From positions 1-64,000 of the forward strand of contig NZ_JACERN010000033.1 in NCBI RefSeq assembly GCF_013911085.1: a stretch of DNA of 64,000 nt. Direction: 5' to 3'. The first letter of the stretch is position 1. Every line of letters starts with the position of its first letter. The notes beneath the pieces are model-generated. The model was not told the origin of the DNA. It saw only the letters and a list, made by a program, of their open reading frames with translations, and made no database searches. Made by a program: the position numbers and the translations under genes. Of the stretch, positions 46,177 through 55,511 are shown piece after piece. The stretch is from Aquitalea aquatica (lineage in GTDB: Bacteria > Pseudomonadota > Gammaproteobacteria > Burkholderiales > Chromobacteriaceae).

Positions 46177-46632
46177 ATGAACAGCATCACTTTTGACGGA
46201 CGCCTGGCGGCAGACGCCGAACTGCGCTACACCCCCAGTGGCGAACCGGTGCTGAGCTTCCGCGTGGCCAGCGACATCGGCTTTGGCGAGCGCAAGACCA
46301 CCAACTGGTTTAGCTGCCAGGTATGGGGCAAGCGCGGCGAATCGCTGAAAAACTTCCTGAGCAAGGGTCAGCAAGTCACCGTGTACGGCCAGCTCACTCT
46401 GCGCGAATGGCAGAACAAGGAAGGCCAGAAACAGCTGTCGCCCGACGTGCGTGTGAATGAACTGAGCCTGCAAGGCGGCAAGCGCGAAGGCGGCTCGTCC
46501 ATGGACGACAACTACGCTTACGGCGAACCGGCAGCCCAGTCCCGCCCGGCCGCACCGCCGGCAGCACCGCGCCGCATGGAAGCCAAGGCAGCGCCCAAGC
46601 TGGACGACATGGACGACGACATCCCGTTCTAA
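46177..46632 (+). CDS. ssb: Single-stranded DNA-binding protein
   Basis: SSB coats single-stranded DNA in replication and repair. The 151-residue protein has an OB fold (NSITFDGRLAADAELRYT, TNWFSCQVWGKRGESLKNFL, VTVYGQLTLREW), a flexible Pro/Ala-rich linker, and the acidic tail DDMDDDIPF, which docks SSB partners. The last conserved core gene here, it is followed by a strong terminator and then by the mobile island. Confidence 0.96.
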   Translation: MNSITFDGRLAADAELRYTPSGEPVLSFRVASDIGFGERKTTNWFSCQVWGKRGESLKNFLSKGQQVTVYGQLTLREWQNKEGQKQLSPDVRVNELSLQGGKREGGSSMDDNYAYGEPAAQSRPAAPPAAPRRMEAKAAPKLDDMDDDIPF

Positions 46633-46670
46633 TTTATACCTACGATATCAAGTGTAAAGTTTCACCTTAG

Positions 46671-46697
46671 AGCCCTGCAACAGCAGGGCTTTTTTCA
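46671..46697 (+). terminator. ssb terminator and apparent island boundary
   Basis: AGCCCTGC pairs with GCAGGGCT around AACA and is followed by TTTTTT. Base composition changes sharply to AT-rich right after it. Confidence 0.88.
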
Positions 46698-46771
46698 TTT
46701 TAGGTACAAGTTTTCTGTAAATTATTTTTGATATGTAAAAAAGAAAAGCTATACCTTGAAATATGTAAGGT

Positions 46772-48052
46772 TTGCACTTAGTGCATGGGCTGCCAGTGAT
46801 GCAAAAAAACTACCAAATCAAGAGTTTTGTAATGCTGACCGGTGAACGGTATTGCCTACTGATAGATAGAGAAACAGGAATGCCCCTCTACTACCCGAAT
46901 CTGTATGTGACAACGCAAGTGCGCAATAGGTCTAACTCCGTTGCCTCGATGGAGTCTGCTCTGTCTGGCATCAACGTACTTCTGAGATTTTGCGAGGAGC
47001 ACCAGGTTGATCTGGAAGGCCGCTTCATGAAGTGTGAATATTTCGCGATACATGAGCTTGACGCTATACGCGATTATTGCCAACAAAGCTTTACCAGACG
47101 GGCGGAAGATCCCCGCCGAGAAGTTATTCCGATCAATAGCAAGGGCAAGCCGACCCGAAAAACAGGACTAGCGAGTGAATACGTGCGATTGACGCACATC
47201 GCCAAATACACGGCGTGGCTGGCGACGATTCTGCTCACTGGTGAAATCGAGAGAAAGACAACACTCGATATAGCCAAGATGAAAAAGGGATTTGAGTCCC
47301 GGAGACCATCCAGCAAGGGGCGTAACCAAGCGGGGCGGGAGCAAGGGCTATCCCGAGAGCAAGAGATGGCTCTGCTTGAGGTCATTCAGCCCGGCTACGA
47401 ACACAACCCTTTCGAAGATCAGCCCACACAGATTCGCAACCAGTTACTGATCTTGCTGCTACTTTACCTCGGAATTCGGGGTGGTGAATTGCTCAACATA
47501 CGGGTGTCCGATATTGACTGGTCCAAAAACCAGATTGTCATTGCCCGTCGAGCGGATGCAAAGATAGATCCTAGACGTCGGCAGCCCCTAGTAAAAACGC
47601 TAGATCGCCGCTTGCCCATGAAAGACACGCTAGTAAGAGCGATTCACCACTACATAGTCCAGATTCGTAGCAGAGTACCCGGAGCCAAGAAGCACGACTA
47701 CCTGTTTGTGACACACAAGTCTGGCCCAACACAGGGGCAGCCGATGTCTAGATCGGCATTTCTTAAAGTGATCAAGCTGATCTCGTCTGCCACGCCAAAA
47801 CTCTCAGGGCTTCATGGGCATGAGTTGCGTCACACTTGGAACAATCGTTTCTCTGAATTAATGGATGCGAGAGATGATCCACCCACGCCAGAAGAGCAGG
47901 AGATGCAACGCTCCTATCTCCAAGGCTGGAAGCCAGGGTCAGGCACGGCAGCAATCTATACAAAACGATTTACACGTGAAAAGGCCATCGAAGCCAGTTT
48001 AAAGCTTCAAGAAGGCATGACCCGCATCCCGGAGAACCTTGAGTATGATTGA
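46772..48052 (+). CDS. Tyrosine recombinase 1 of a three-recombinase cassette
   Basis: This protein of about 426 residues has a C-terminal tyrosine recombinase catalytic domain. The first Arg is in LLYLGIRGGELLNIRV, the His-x-x-Arg box in GHELRHTWNNRF, and the nucleophile Tyr in TAAIYTKRF. The N-terminal half is a poorly conserved core-binding region. Start choice is uncertain: the frame opens at a TTG (46772), a GTG at 46781 is 10 nt from TAAGG, and an ATG lies at 46799. It is the first of four overlapping genes just past the ssb terminator. The downstream gene begins within its last codons. Confidence 0.85.
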   Translation: MHLVHGLPVMQKNYQIKSFVMLTGERYCLLIDRETGMPLYYPNLYVTTQVRNRSNSVASMESALSGINVLLRFCEEHQVDLEGRFMKCEYFAIHELDAIRDYCQQSFTRRAEDPRREVIPINSKGKPTRKTGLASEYVRLTHIAKYTAWLATILLTGEIERKTTLDIAKMKKGFESRRPSSKGRNQAGREQGLSREQEMALLEVIQPGYEHNPFEDQPTQIRNQLLILLLLYLGIRGGELLNIRVSDIDWSKNQIVIARRADAKIDPRRRQPLVKTLDRRLPMKDTLVRAIHHYIVQIRSRVPGAKKHDYLFVTHKSGPTQGQPMSRSAFLKVIKLISSATPKLSGLHGHELRHTWNNRFSELMDARDDPPTPEEQEMQRSYLQGWKPGSGTAAIYTKRFTREKAIEASLKLQEGMTRIPENLEYD

Positions 48053-49652
48053 CGCGAGCCCTAAAAGTGCTGTCCATCAATCTCATACAGAGGGGAGTCA
48101 TACCTATCCAGTTGAAGGAGAAAGCAGCAACCAGTATCAGTCTCGTGCAGGATATTGGTTCGACATTGAAAAGCCGGTCTGGAGTCTGGACAAGAACTAC
48201 AATCTGTATATTTCCAATATATATCAATTTTTACCTGATGAATCACAATACGGCTTTGTGGCTACGCTGACTCATTACGCAACTACCATGTCCGGTGCAC
48301 ATACGAGGAATATTTTTGAGTGCTTCTATATATTTCTTAAGGAGACCAAGCCTGCGCATATCGATACAGATGCGCTCATAAATTGGCGTTCAACACTAAG
48401 CCGGAATGAAGAATGGAAGCTCGGCACGATACGGGGCTTCCTCTACAAATGGTACAACCTCGGCCACCCAGGTATTAACGATGATGTCATTGATCTATTG
48501 AAAAGCTGGACGTTGAAGGGCAACATCAAAGGGGATGCGGTCAAGCGACTTGATCCCAATGAAGGACCTCTGACTGACAACGAGCTCACAGCCTTCAACG
48601 AAGGAGCGGTCCGCGCCTTTGAGCAGAATCGGATTTCCGTGGATGAGCTGGCGATCTGCCTTTTAATCAGCCATACCGGCCGCCGTCCCAAACAGATTGC
48701 TCACACTAAAATCGGTGATCTCGACGGATCGAAAACGAACAAAAAGGGTGAACCGATATTCCTCATCCACATTCCCCGGGCAAAGCAACGTGGAGAAGTC
48801 TTCCGAGACAGCTTCAAGACGTTTGCGATGTCACTCGAATTATGGACGGTACTTTGTGCACAGCGAAAAAACAGTATCGCATCAGTTGAGCAAGTCCTGG
48901 GGTATGAACTTCAAGATACAGATCGCTCGGCATTGCCTTTGTTCCCTGATTTAGCTGCGTTTGAAAGAGGCAAGCCTGTTGTTCAACTGCGCTCGCTACT
49001 TGCCACGGACCACCTACATTTGCGCACAGCACAGGTGACGGCATTCCTGAGAAAGGTAGTCAACACTGCAAAGGTAATTTCCGAACGCACGGGTCAATTA
49101 CTCGATGTCGTGGCAACACGATTTCGCTATACCAAAGGAACAAGGGCAGCTCGAGAAGGTTTTGGATTAATGGTAATTGCCGAATTGCTGGATCACACGG
49201 ATATTCGATACGCAGATGTCTATACCAAAAATGTTCCCGAGCACGCCCAGGCACTAAACAAAGCGATGGCTTTGCAGCTGGCTCCCTATGCCCAGGCATT
49301 CCAAGGAGCTCTGGTTGATCGTGAGACTGACGCAATGCGTGGTGCTGACTTGTCCAGTCGAATCAAGTTCAAAGGACAAAATATGGCTACCTGCGGGCAG
49401 TACGGATACTGTGGAGCCAACGCGCCAATTCCATGTTACACCTGTAATCACTTTCAGCCATGGCTCGATGGCCCCCATGAAGAGGTTCTTGCCAATTTGC
49501 TTTCAGAACGAGACCGCGTGCAGGAAATTACTGGCGATATGGCAATGGCTGCGGTAAACGACTGGACTATCCTCGCAGTGATTAATGTCATCCAGCGATG
49601 TGAAGCACGTCGAGCTGAGTTGGCGATGGCGGCACCGAAAGCAGATCAATGA
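48045..49652 (+). CDS. Tyrosine recombinase 2 with C-terminal Cys cluster
   Basis: This 535-residue protein has a recombinase domain. SHTGRRPKQIAHTKIGDLD holds the first Arg, ATRFRYTKGTRAAREGF the second box, and ELLDHTDIRYADVYTKN carries His and Tyr. The C-terminal segment CGQYGYCGANAPIPCYTCNH has five Cys and may bind zinc. ATG 48045 overlaps the stop of recombinase 1 by 8 bp, and GGAG lies 10 nt upstream. Overlap at both ends means the three recombinases are made together. Normally one recombinase suffices, so joint action is implied. Confidence 0.85.
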   Translation: MIDASPKSAVHQSHTEGSHTYPVEGESSNQYQSRAGYWFDIEKPVWSLDKNYNLYISNIYQFLPDESQYGFVATLTHYATTMSGAHTRNIFECFYIFLKETKPAHIDTDALINWRSTLSRNEEWKLGTIRGFLYKWYNLGHPGINDDVIDLLKSWTLKGNIKGDAVKRLDPNEGPLTDNELTAFNEGAVRAFEQNRISVDELAICLLISHTGRRPKQIAHTKIGDLDGSKTNKKGEPIFLIHIPRAKQRGEVFRDSFKTFAMSLELWTVLCAQRKNSIASVEQVLGYELQDTDRSALPLFPDLAAFERGKPVVQLRSLLATDHLHLRTAQVTAFLRKVVNTAKVISERTGQLLDVVATRFRYTKGTRAAREGFGLMVIAELLDHTDIRYADVYTKNVPEHAQALNKAMALQLAPYAQAFQGALVDRETDAMRGADLSSRIKFKGQNMATCGQYGYCGANAPIPCYTCNHFQPWLDGPHEEVLANLLSERDRVQEITGDMAMAAVNDWTILAVINVIQRCEARRAELAMAAPKADQ

Positions 49653-51694
49653 TGGCTGATCTAAGGCATTTCTCGTCAAAGTCAGAGCTGTCCGCATCTG
49701 AAAATCTCGCTGAGTTCATCCGGATGTGCAGAGATGCTCTGACTGTTTTTGGTGTCGACCTATGTTGGAACGACACGAGTTGGCCAAAAGCGGCTAATTT
49801 CACCAAACTTGGCGTTCCTAGTGAAGGATTTCAAGCCTCTGACCGACTGGACGATGCGTTCATAGATTTTGCCAAAGCGTACTTTCGATACCAGCAAGGC
49901 CATCATCCAACAGTCACCAAGAATGAGTCTAAAGCACTGCGGGTGATTGAGGCTGCGTTGCTGAAAACAATGGGGGGAGCAAAGCTTGCAGGACTTGACT
50001 TCGCCATTCTTGATGAGGCCGTTGTTCTTGCAATGGGGCATTACTCCCCTATGGCAGCCTATCACTGCGGACGAGAACTGCAAAGGCTGGCCCTTTTCGT
50101 GTCTGAGAAGCACCTGATTCCGTCTGACTTGAGCACGTGGAAGAGCCCCATCAAGAAGCCCCCAGACATCACCATCCAAACAGGTGCAAAAGCAAAGGCA
50201 ATTCAGGAAAAAAAAATGCCAAGCCAGGAAGCTTTGAACGCTTTGGCAGAAATCTTTGCCAACGATCCTACTGGCCCGAAAGACATTTTCACTACAAGCA
50301 CATTTGCCATGACTATGTGCGCACCGATGCGAATCTCCGAAATACTGGATTTACCGGCCGACTGCGAGGTTGAAGAAAAGGACTCAAAAGGCGTGGTTCA
50401 ATACGGATGGCGCTTCTACTCGGCCAAAGGTTACGAGGGGGACATCAAGTGGATACCTGAGATCATGGTTCCTGTTGCCAAGAAGGCATTGAGTCGAATT
50501 CGTATGCTGACAGAAAGTTCGAGAAAGCTGGCCGAGTGGGTTGAGAACTGTCCGGGTAAACCTTATCGGCACACTGAATGCCCAGATGTCGCTGATGATG
50601 AGCTGCTCACAGTATTCCAAGCATGTGCATTTCTAGGGTTAGCACGAGATAGCCGGAGATTCTGCACTGGTAGCCTTAGAGGTGCAAAGCTTGAAGCAAA
50701 GGATGGTGTTCATACGCTCAATAGCCTATGGAAATACGTGCTAGCTCGTCAGCCCAAAGGGTTCCCTTGGCTGAATCAGGAGAAAAAGATCAAATACAGC
50801 AATGCGCTGTTTTGTATGTCCCGCAACCTAATTGGAGACCAACGCGGGACAAGCCCCGTGATTCTCTGGGCACCAACGAGTAATGTCTTCAACAACAACC
50901 TAAGTCCGCGTGAGTCATTACAAGGCAGCAATCATCAATCTATCTTTGACCGTCACGGATACAAAGCTAGCAATGGTAGTTCCCTAAAGCTGACCTCCCA
51001 CCAGTCACGCCATCTACTTAATACGCTAGCCAATCGTGGTGGTCTTACACAAGAGCAACTTGCCAAGTGGGCTGGGCGAGCCGACCCAAAGCAGAACCGC
51101 GTCTATAACCACATGAGTGAATGGGAAATGGTAGCCAAGGCCGAAGCGCTGGATACCTCTCTCACGCTCTTTGGCCCCAAAGGGGAAGTGAGCCTACACG
51201 TCCCTGTGTCTACGCAGGAAATCAATCTGATGGAGAGAGGCGCGGTACATGTCAGTTTATGGGGTGTGTGCAGCCACGACTTCATCATGTCGCCGTGTGA
51301 AAAGTTTCGCGATTGCCTCAACTGCGAAGAACACGTGTGCATCAAAGGACAGGGAAAGGATAATGTCGAGCGACTGGTGCGTATCAAGATGCGGCTGTCT
51401 CAAGTTGAAAAGGATTACACAGAGGCACAGGAAGCCGTAAACAATGGCTATTCAGGCGCTGACCGCTGGTATGAGTACCACCAGAAAACCGTTGAGCAAC
51501 TCAGGCAACTCATTGAAATACTGGAAAGCCCTCAGATTCCAGAAGGGGCGCAGATCAAGTTGCGCGATGGCAAAGATTTTAATCACCTGCGCAGGGTAAT
51601 CAGAGCCAAGGCCATGGAGGCAGTTGAAGGGAAAATGCCTGACGCCACGCTACTTTCCGAGATGTCCCGTTTGTTGGATGGCCGTCATGGCTAA
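49649..51694 (+). CDS. Tyrosine recombinase 3 (large) with C-terminal Cys cluster
   Basis: This 681-residue protein is the largest of the set. The recombinase boxes are TMCAPMRISEILDLPADC (first Arg), LTSHQSRHLLNTLAN (His-x-x-Arg), EQLAKWAGRADPKQNRVYNH (Trp in place of the second His, and Tyr). The C-terminal part contains WGVCSHDFIMSPCEKFRDC followed by LNCEEHVC, a likely zinc site, and a coiled coil. ATG 49649 overlaps the previous stop (ATGA). Size and position resemble TnpB of Tn554-like elements; the similarity is structural, not verified by alignment. Confidence 0.84.
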   Translation: MMADLRHFSSKSELSASENLAEFIRMCRDALTVFGVDLCWNDTSWPKAANFTKLGVPSEGFQASDRLDDAFIDFAKAYFRYQQGHHPTVTKNESKALRVIEAALLKTMGGAKLAGLDFAILDEAVVLAMGHYSPMAAYHCGRELQRLALFVSEKHLIPSDLSTWKSPIKKPPDITIQTGAKAKAIQEKKMPSQEALNALAEIFANDPTGPKDIFTTSTFAMTMCAPMRISEILDLPADCEVEEKDSKGVVQYGWRFYSAKGYEGDIKWIPEIMVPVAKKALSRIRMLTESSRKLAEWVENCPGKPYRHTECPDVADDELLTVFQACAFLGLARDSRRFCTGSLRGAKLEAKDGVHTLNSLWKYVLARQPKGFPWLNQEKKIKYSNALFCMSRNLIGDQRGTSPVILWAPTSNVFNNNLSPRESLQGSNHQSIFDRHGYKASNGSSLKLTSHQSRHLLNTLANRGGLTQEQLAKWAGRADPKQNRVYNHMSEWEMVAKAEALDTSLTLFGPKGEVSLHVPVSTQEINLMERGAVHVSLWGVCSHDFIMSPCEKFRDCLNCEEHVCIKGQGKDNVERLVRIKMRLSQVEKDYTEAQEAVNNGYSGADRWYEYHQKTVEQLRQLIEILESPQIPEGAQIKLRDGKDFNHLRRVIRAKAMEAVEGKMPDATLLSEMSRLLDGRHG

Positions 51695-52100
51695 ACATCT
51701 AAAGCAGATCGATATCGATGCCATCGTCGACATTATTCGCGGTTGGCCGAATGAGAAGATTTTTTGGGAAGAGATTTGCGAAGCCTGTGTGAAAGTCATT
51801 GGTAAAACGCCGACCCGCCAAACGCTCAATGCGCATGCAGCGATCAAGGATGCCTATAGCGCCAAGAAAAGCGGCTTGAAGGTATCCCCCCCCAGGACGG
51901 CGATGCCAAGCAGTCTTTCGGTAGCTGCACAGCGTATTGCTAGGCTACAAACTGAGAATGACGAGTTGAAGATGAAAAACGACGCACTACTGGAGCAGTT
52001 CGTGAAATGGCAGTACAACGCCTACAAGCACGGGCTAAAAGAACACCAACTAAATGCAGACCTTCCTCGAATTGACCGGGAACGGACAGAGAACGCCTAG
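51687..52100 (+). CDS. Small coiled-coil protein of the recombinase cassette
   Basis: This 137-residue protein overlaps the end of recombinase 3 by 8 bp. The N-terminal part (KQIDIDAIVDIIRGWPNEKI, ICEACVKVIGKTPTRQTL) looks like a small helical DNA-binding unit. Residues about 72-110 are a coiled coil (RIARLQTENDELKMKNDALL). A short coiled-coil protein at the end of recombinase genes recalls TnpC of Tn554, which helps transposition. An alternative start is ATG 51678. I do not recognise a named family; GmtX of gamma-mobile-trio elements is another candidate comparison. Confidence 0.75.
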   Translation: MAKHLKQIDIDAIVDIIRGWPNEKIFWEEICEACVKVIGKTPTRQTLNAHAAIKDAYSAKKSGLKVSPPRTAMPSSLSVAAQRIARLQTENDELKMKNDALLEQFVKWQYNAYKHGLKEHQLNADLPRIDRERTENA

Positions 52101-52196
52101 GACGTTATCATAGTTCAGGGATAAGCCAACCTTGAGATGATATCCTTGGGGTGCAGAAGCCGCTGCTGACACACCAACATACCGTTGTCTGACTGC

Positions 52197-52393
52197 CAGC
52201 AGCGACGCAACCAGCACATTGCAAAGGTGCGTGCGTGTGTCGAGCATGTGTTCGCCGTGATCGAGCAGATGGAGGCAAGTTGGTCCGCACGATGGGCCAA
52301 ACGCGTGCAAACATCGAACAGACAATGATGGCGACCTGCTACAACCTGAAGCGATTGGTATTTCTCTGCAAGGAGGGAATCCAAGTCTTCTGA
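52197..52393 (+). pseudogene. IS5-type transposase, C-terminal remnant with frameshift
   Basis: In one frame, from 52197, the codons give RVRACVEHVF-like KVRACVEHVFAVIEQM; one base shift then restores GKLVRTMGQTRANIEQT and YNLKRLVFLCKEG up to a TGA at 52393. This is the conserved C-terminus of IS5-family (DDE) transposases. The N-terminal part and catalytic residues are missing and the frame is broken, so it is a dead fragment. Confidence 0.7.
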
Positions 52394-52685
52394 TACTCGA
52401 ACTCGCCGGCATCGCCGGCTTGAGCGGAGAATCGAGCGAAAAAACGCGTGACGCGCCCCAAAAAACGGCAGTTCGTCTCGGAAGTTGTGCCAAATATGGT
52501 CGCGGCAATCATATTGTGGCCGGGTTCACTGAAAATATCGGGTTATTCGAGATACCCAAAATTATTGAAAGTGATGAATTTGGGATATGATAATGGCTGT
52601 CAAAATATCAATTATTATGCGGCCCCGATGTCCGTATAAACGCTGTTGAGGACAAGATATCCTGTCGCATATTCCTCTTCCATTT
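52394..52685. other. Short gene-poor stretch before the unknown module
   Basis: About 290 bp with the tail of the IS remnant and then AT-rich sequence. It contains small GC-rich inverted repeats (CGCCGGCATCGCCGGC near 52,405) and the likely promoter of the next gene. No coding frame is supported. Confidence 0.5.
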
Positions 52686-53411
52686 TTGAGCTTCGCTGCT
52701 GACATCCTAGCCGATACCAGTCGCGGGTTAAGCGGCAATGAAGTCGTAAAAGCGTTTAATGCCTACGCTGTCGAACACAACGTCAACATTCCTCACTCTA
52801 CATATCCGTTCGAGGCACAAAACAAAAGAACTGCACTGCTAGATAATCTAAAGTGCTTTCCCCCTTCCCTTCAATTCAAGATCATTAGAGAATTGTGTGA
52901 TCACCGGACGTTCATCAACAAGCAATACGATGAATTAAAATCGTTAAAGGTAAAGTTAGTTTCCCAATTCGCACACCTCGCACCCAAAGACGAGTTTTCT
53001 AAACTTAACGAAACACTCACTGAGGAAACTCGCCATTGGCTCGACGGATTCCCGAATGCGCTAGAACTATACTTACAAGCAATTCACAAATACAAGCATG
53101 GAGTTTTCAGCAGAAACCTCCTTGATGATCTCCGGCTCAGCTTGGAACTCCTCCTGAAGAGCATTTTCAAGAACGATAAGTCTCTTGAAAATCAGCTCAG
53201 CAATGTCGGTAGATTCGTCAGTGATGCCGGCAGTTCAAAAGAGTTTTCAAATATGCTCTCAAAACTAATCGACTACTACGCGAAGTACCAAAACACGTAC
53301 ATCAAACACGACGACGCTGTAGTAGAAGAAGAAATTGAGTTCGTATTCGAAATTTCATCATCTTTCATGCGTCATATAATTCGGCTCCATGCAAAATCGC
53401 CAAGCCTCTAA
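52686..53411 (+). CDS. Helical protein, HEPN/Abi_C-like C-terminus (unknown)
   Basis: This protein of about 241 residues starts at a TTG (52686), with in-frame open codons upstream to 52650; the real start is uncertain. It is all-helical. The last third (LRLSLELLLKSIF ... YQNTYIKHDDAV ... EIEFVFEISSSFMRHIIRL) resembles the abortive-infection C-terminal/HEPN pattern, in which a helix with K-H-G/D is followed by a long helix. Here KHDD replaces the usual KHG. The N-terminal part has no recognisable domain. The gene is AT-rich, island-type, and directly precedes a membrane protein gene by 56 bp. Confidence 0.7.
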   Translation: MSFAADILADTSRGLSGNEVVKAFNAYAVEHNVNIPHSTYPFEAQNKRTALLDNLKCFPPSLQFKIIRELCDHRTFINKQYDELKSLKVKLVSQFAHLAPKDEFSKLNETLTEETRHWLDGFPNALELYLQAIHKYKHGVFSRNLLDDLRLSLELLLKSIFKNDKSLENQLSNVGRFVSDAGSSKEFSNMLSKLIDYYAKYQNTYIKHDDAVVEEEIEFVFEISSSFMRHIIRLHAKSPSL

Positions 53412-53467
53412 CATGACGCTCATCGTAACAAAGACAGAATGCGGTGCCGCAACAGGTAAAATAGCCA

Positions 53468-54370
53468 ATGGAAAACATTTATAAAATATCGACTGGTATT
53501 ATCCTATTTATAATCACATCAATTGTGACTTATCTATTTCGGATGCGTCAGCTATACGTTGCATCACCAACTTTATTCAAACGAACAGAACTATCCACCA
53601 ATGGTTCCGTGAGTCAAATTTTTATTTACAACAAAGGAAACCACGTTGAAGAGGATATAACAGTTGCTCTTGATCCCTCGCTGAAAGCTGAGTTACTTGC
53701 TTCGGACACACCAGGACTTTCCATCGCAGGTAACAACATAATCGTTGATCGACTTCATAAGAATAGGTCAGCGTCCGCTTTGTTATTAATTGAAAATGGC
53801 ATTTTTGACTACACAAAGATAAACTCAATAACATCAAAAGCTACTGAAGGGAAAATTATTAAGCGAGTAGCTGATGTACCTCCGAACGCTGCAAAATTTT
53901 TCATTTTTGTTATTTTTATAATAGCCATATTTCTCGGGTTATTTGGAGCCGATCATGCTTACAGCTATGTAAAAAATAGATATCTGGAGTACCGCCTTAA
54001 ACCTATATACGAGCAAGGTTGGCATAACCTAAGTAACTACTATGATTCTGAACTTCGTAAAAGTTATGGGGATCAGGAGTTCCCTGTCCGCTACATGAGC
54101 ACAGACACGAATGGTCCTCGACCAACAGTCACGTTTGAGGTCTATAACAAAGCTGCAGTTCCATTGGAGGTCACTGCAGACAAGAATCATAAGTTAGAAA
54201 ACACTTTGACAAACTTTGCAAATGTGACAATTCCTGCGATGTCACATTCTACACTGATTGTCCCGATTCCCAATCCCGATCCAACCTCACATATGCCTGA
54301 GATCGCATTCACGTTCAAGTCTGGCGAAGAGTTCATCTATGAATTCTATTTAATCATCCCAAAGCAATAA
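53468..54370 (+). CDS. Two-TM membrane protein of unknown function
   Basis: This 300-residue protein has TM helices at about 8-25 (TGIILFIITSIVTYLF) and 142-160 (KFFIFVIFIIAIFLGLFG). Between them lies a soluble, beta-rich domain (GSVSQIFIYNKGNHVEEDIT). A second soluble domain follows TM2 (about 165-300, PTVTFEVYNKAAVPLEVT). Both soluble parts have an Ig-like beta look. No family is recognised. It lies 56 bp after the HEPN-like gene on the same strand and shares its AT-rich composition, so the two probably form one module. Confidence 0.7.
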   Translation: MENIYKISTGIILFIITSIVTYLFRMRQLYVASPTLFKRTELSTNGSVSQIFIYNKGNHVEEDITVALDPSLKAELLASDTPGLSIAGNNIIVDRLHKNRSASALLLIENGIFDYTKINSITSKATEGKIIKRVADVPPNAAKFFIFVIFIIAIFLGLFGADHAYSYVKNRYLEYRLKPIYEQGWHNLSNYYDSELRKSYGDQEFPVRYMSTDTNGPRPTVTFEVYNKAAVPLEVTADKNHKLENTLTNFANVTIPAMSHSTLIVPIPNPDPTSHMPEIAFTFKSGEEFIYEFYLIIPKQ

Positions 54371-54647
54371 CTCATGTCTTTTCTTTGTCTAAAAGGCAAT
54401 GATACAAATACAACAATATCAACACCAAGCATGAGCCATGCTTATTTTTTATATGAGCAAGTTCATACCTATGTTGAGTATGCGCGCGAACTTCTCCATT
54501 AATTCGCACTTCAAAACCGGCATACCTGCGCACCTAAATGCCATCACCATCATGCACTTCAAATCCGCAATGCATTCGCGTGCAATACCACCAAAGAGGT
54601 CAGTCAGCAATGAAAAAAGTAATGGCCGATTCGACGTCCCCCCACTT

Positions 54648-55511
54648 TCAGTAGCAGAGGGCTTTAGAGTCCGGGCTTAATTTACCTGATTTCTCAGCAA
54701 GTGATTCGGCATAGGCCGCCGGCGTCAAACCACCCAGTGCTTTCTTCGGCCTTTCATTGTTGTATTCCCTTCGCCAGGCTTCGATAACAACCTGGGCGTG
54801 GCGCAGGCTGGTGAACCAGTGTTCGTTCAGGCACTCATCCCGGAAACGTCCGTTAAAGGATTCGATATAAGCGTTCTGATTGGGCTTGCCCGGCTCAATC
54901 AGAAAGAGTTGAACCCCACGGGCGTGTGCCCAGCTCAACATCGCACGGCTGCAGAACTCCTTGCCGTTATCGGTCCGGATGGCTTTGGGCAAGCCACGGG
55001 TCTTCGCCAACTGGTCGAGGACGCGCGTCAGATGCAGGCCTCCCATCGCCCGCTCCGGAACAATGGCGACTGCTTCATGCGTGGCATCATCGACCACTGT
55101 CAGATTCTTGATGACACGCCCCTCTGCCGTCCGGTCGAACACAAAGTCCATCGACCAGACCTGATTGGCCGCCAAAGGACGAGCCAGTGGGTGACGGTCT
55201 GCCACGGGGATTTTCTTGCGCTTGCGCCGGCGAATTTGCAGACCTGCCTCGGCATAGAGTCGATCTACCCGCTTGTGATTGACCAGCATGCCGCTCTGTC
55301 GCAGCTTCAAATAGATCATGCCGGCCCCATAGCGTCGGTGCCGTTGCGCGAGCGCGATGATCTGCGCTTTCAAGGCGGCATTTCGGTCAGTGGCGGGCTG
55401 GTAGCGGTATGAGCTGGGGCTCATGTCGGCCAGACGTAGCGATCGACGCTCGCTGAGCCCTTTGCCCACCAAATGGCGCACCAGCTCCCGCCGTGACGGT
55501 GCGCTTACCAC
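54648..55511 (-). CDS. IS3-family transposase OrfB (DDE integrase domain)
   Basis: This 287-residue retrovirus-type integrase has a helix-turn-helix-like start ([20 protein letters not shown]), HTH_21 region ([16 protein letters not shown]), and rve catalytic core. DDE residues are seen in [13 protein letters not shown] (first Asp), [11 protein letters not shown] (second Asp) and [17 protein letters not shown] (Glu). In the intact element it is normally made as an OrfAB fusion by -1 frameshifting; its GTG start at 55511 lies at the slippery site. Confidence 0.93.
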   Translation of the reverse strand: MVSAPSRRELVRHLVGKGLSERRSLRLADMSPSSYRYQPATDRNAALKAQIIALAQRHRRYGAGMIYLKLRQSGMLVNHKRVDRLYAEAGLQIRRRKRKKIPVADRHPLARPLAANQVWSMDFVFDRTAEGRVIKNLTVVDDATHEAVAIVPERAMGGLHLTRVLDQLAKTRGLPKAIRTDNGKEFCSRAMLSWAHARGVQLFLIEPGKPNQNAYIESFNGRFRDECLNEHWFTSLRHAQVVIEAWRREYNNERPKKALGGLTPAAYAESLAEKSGKLSPDSKALCY

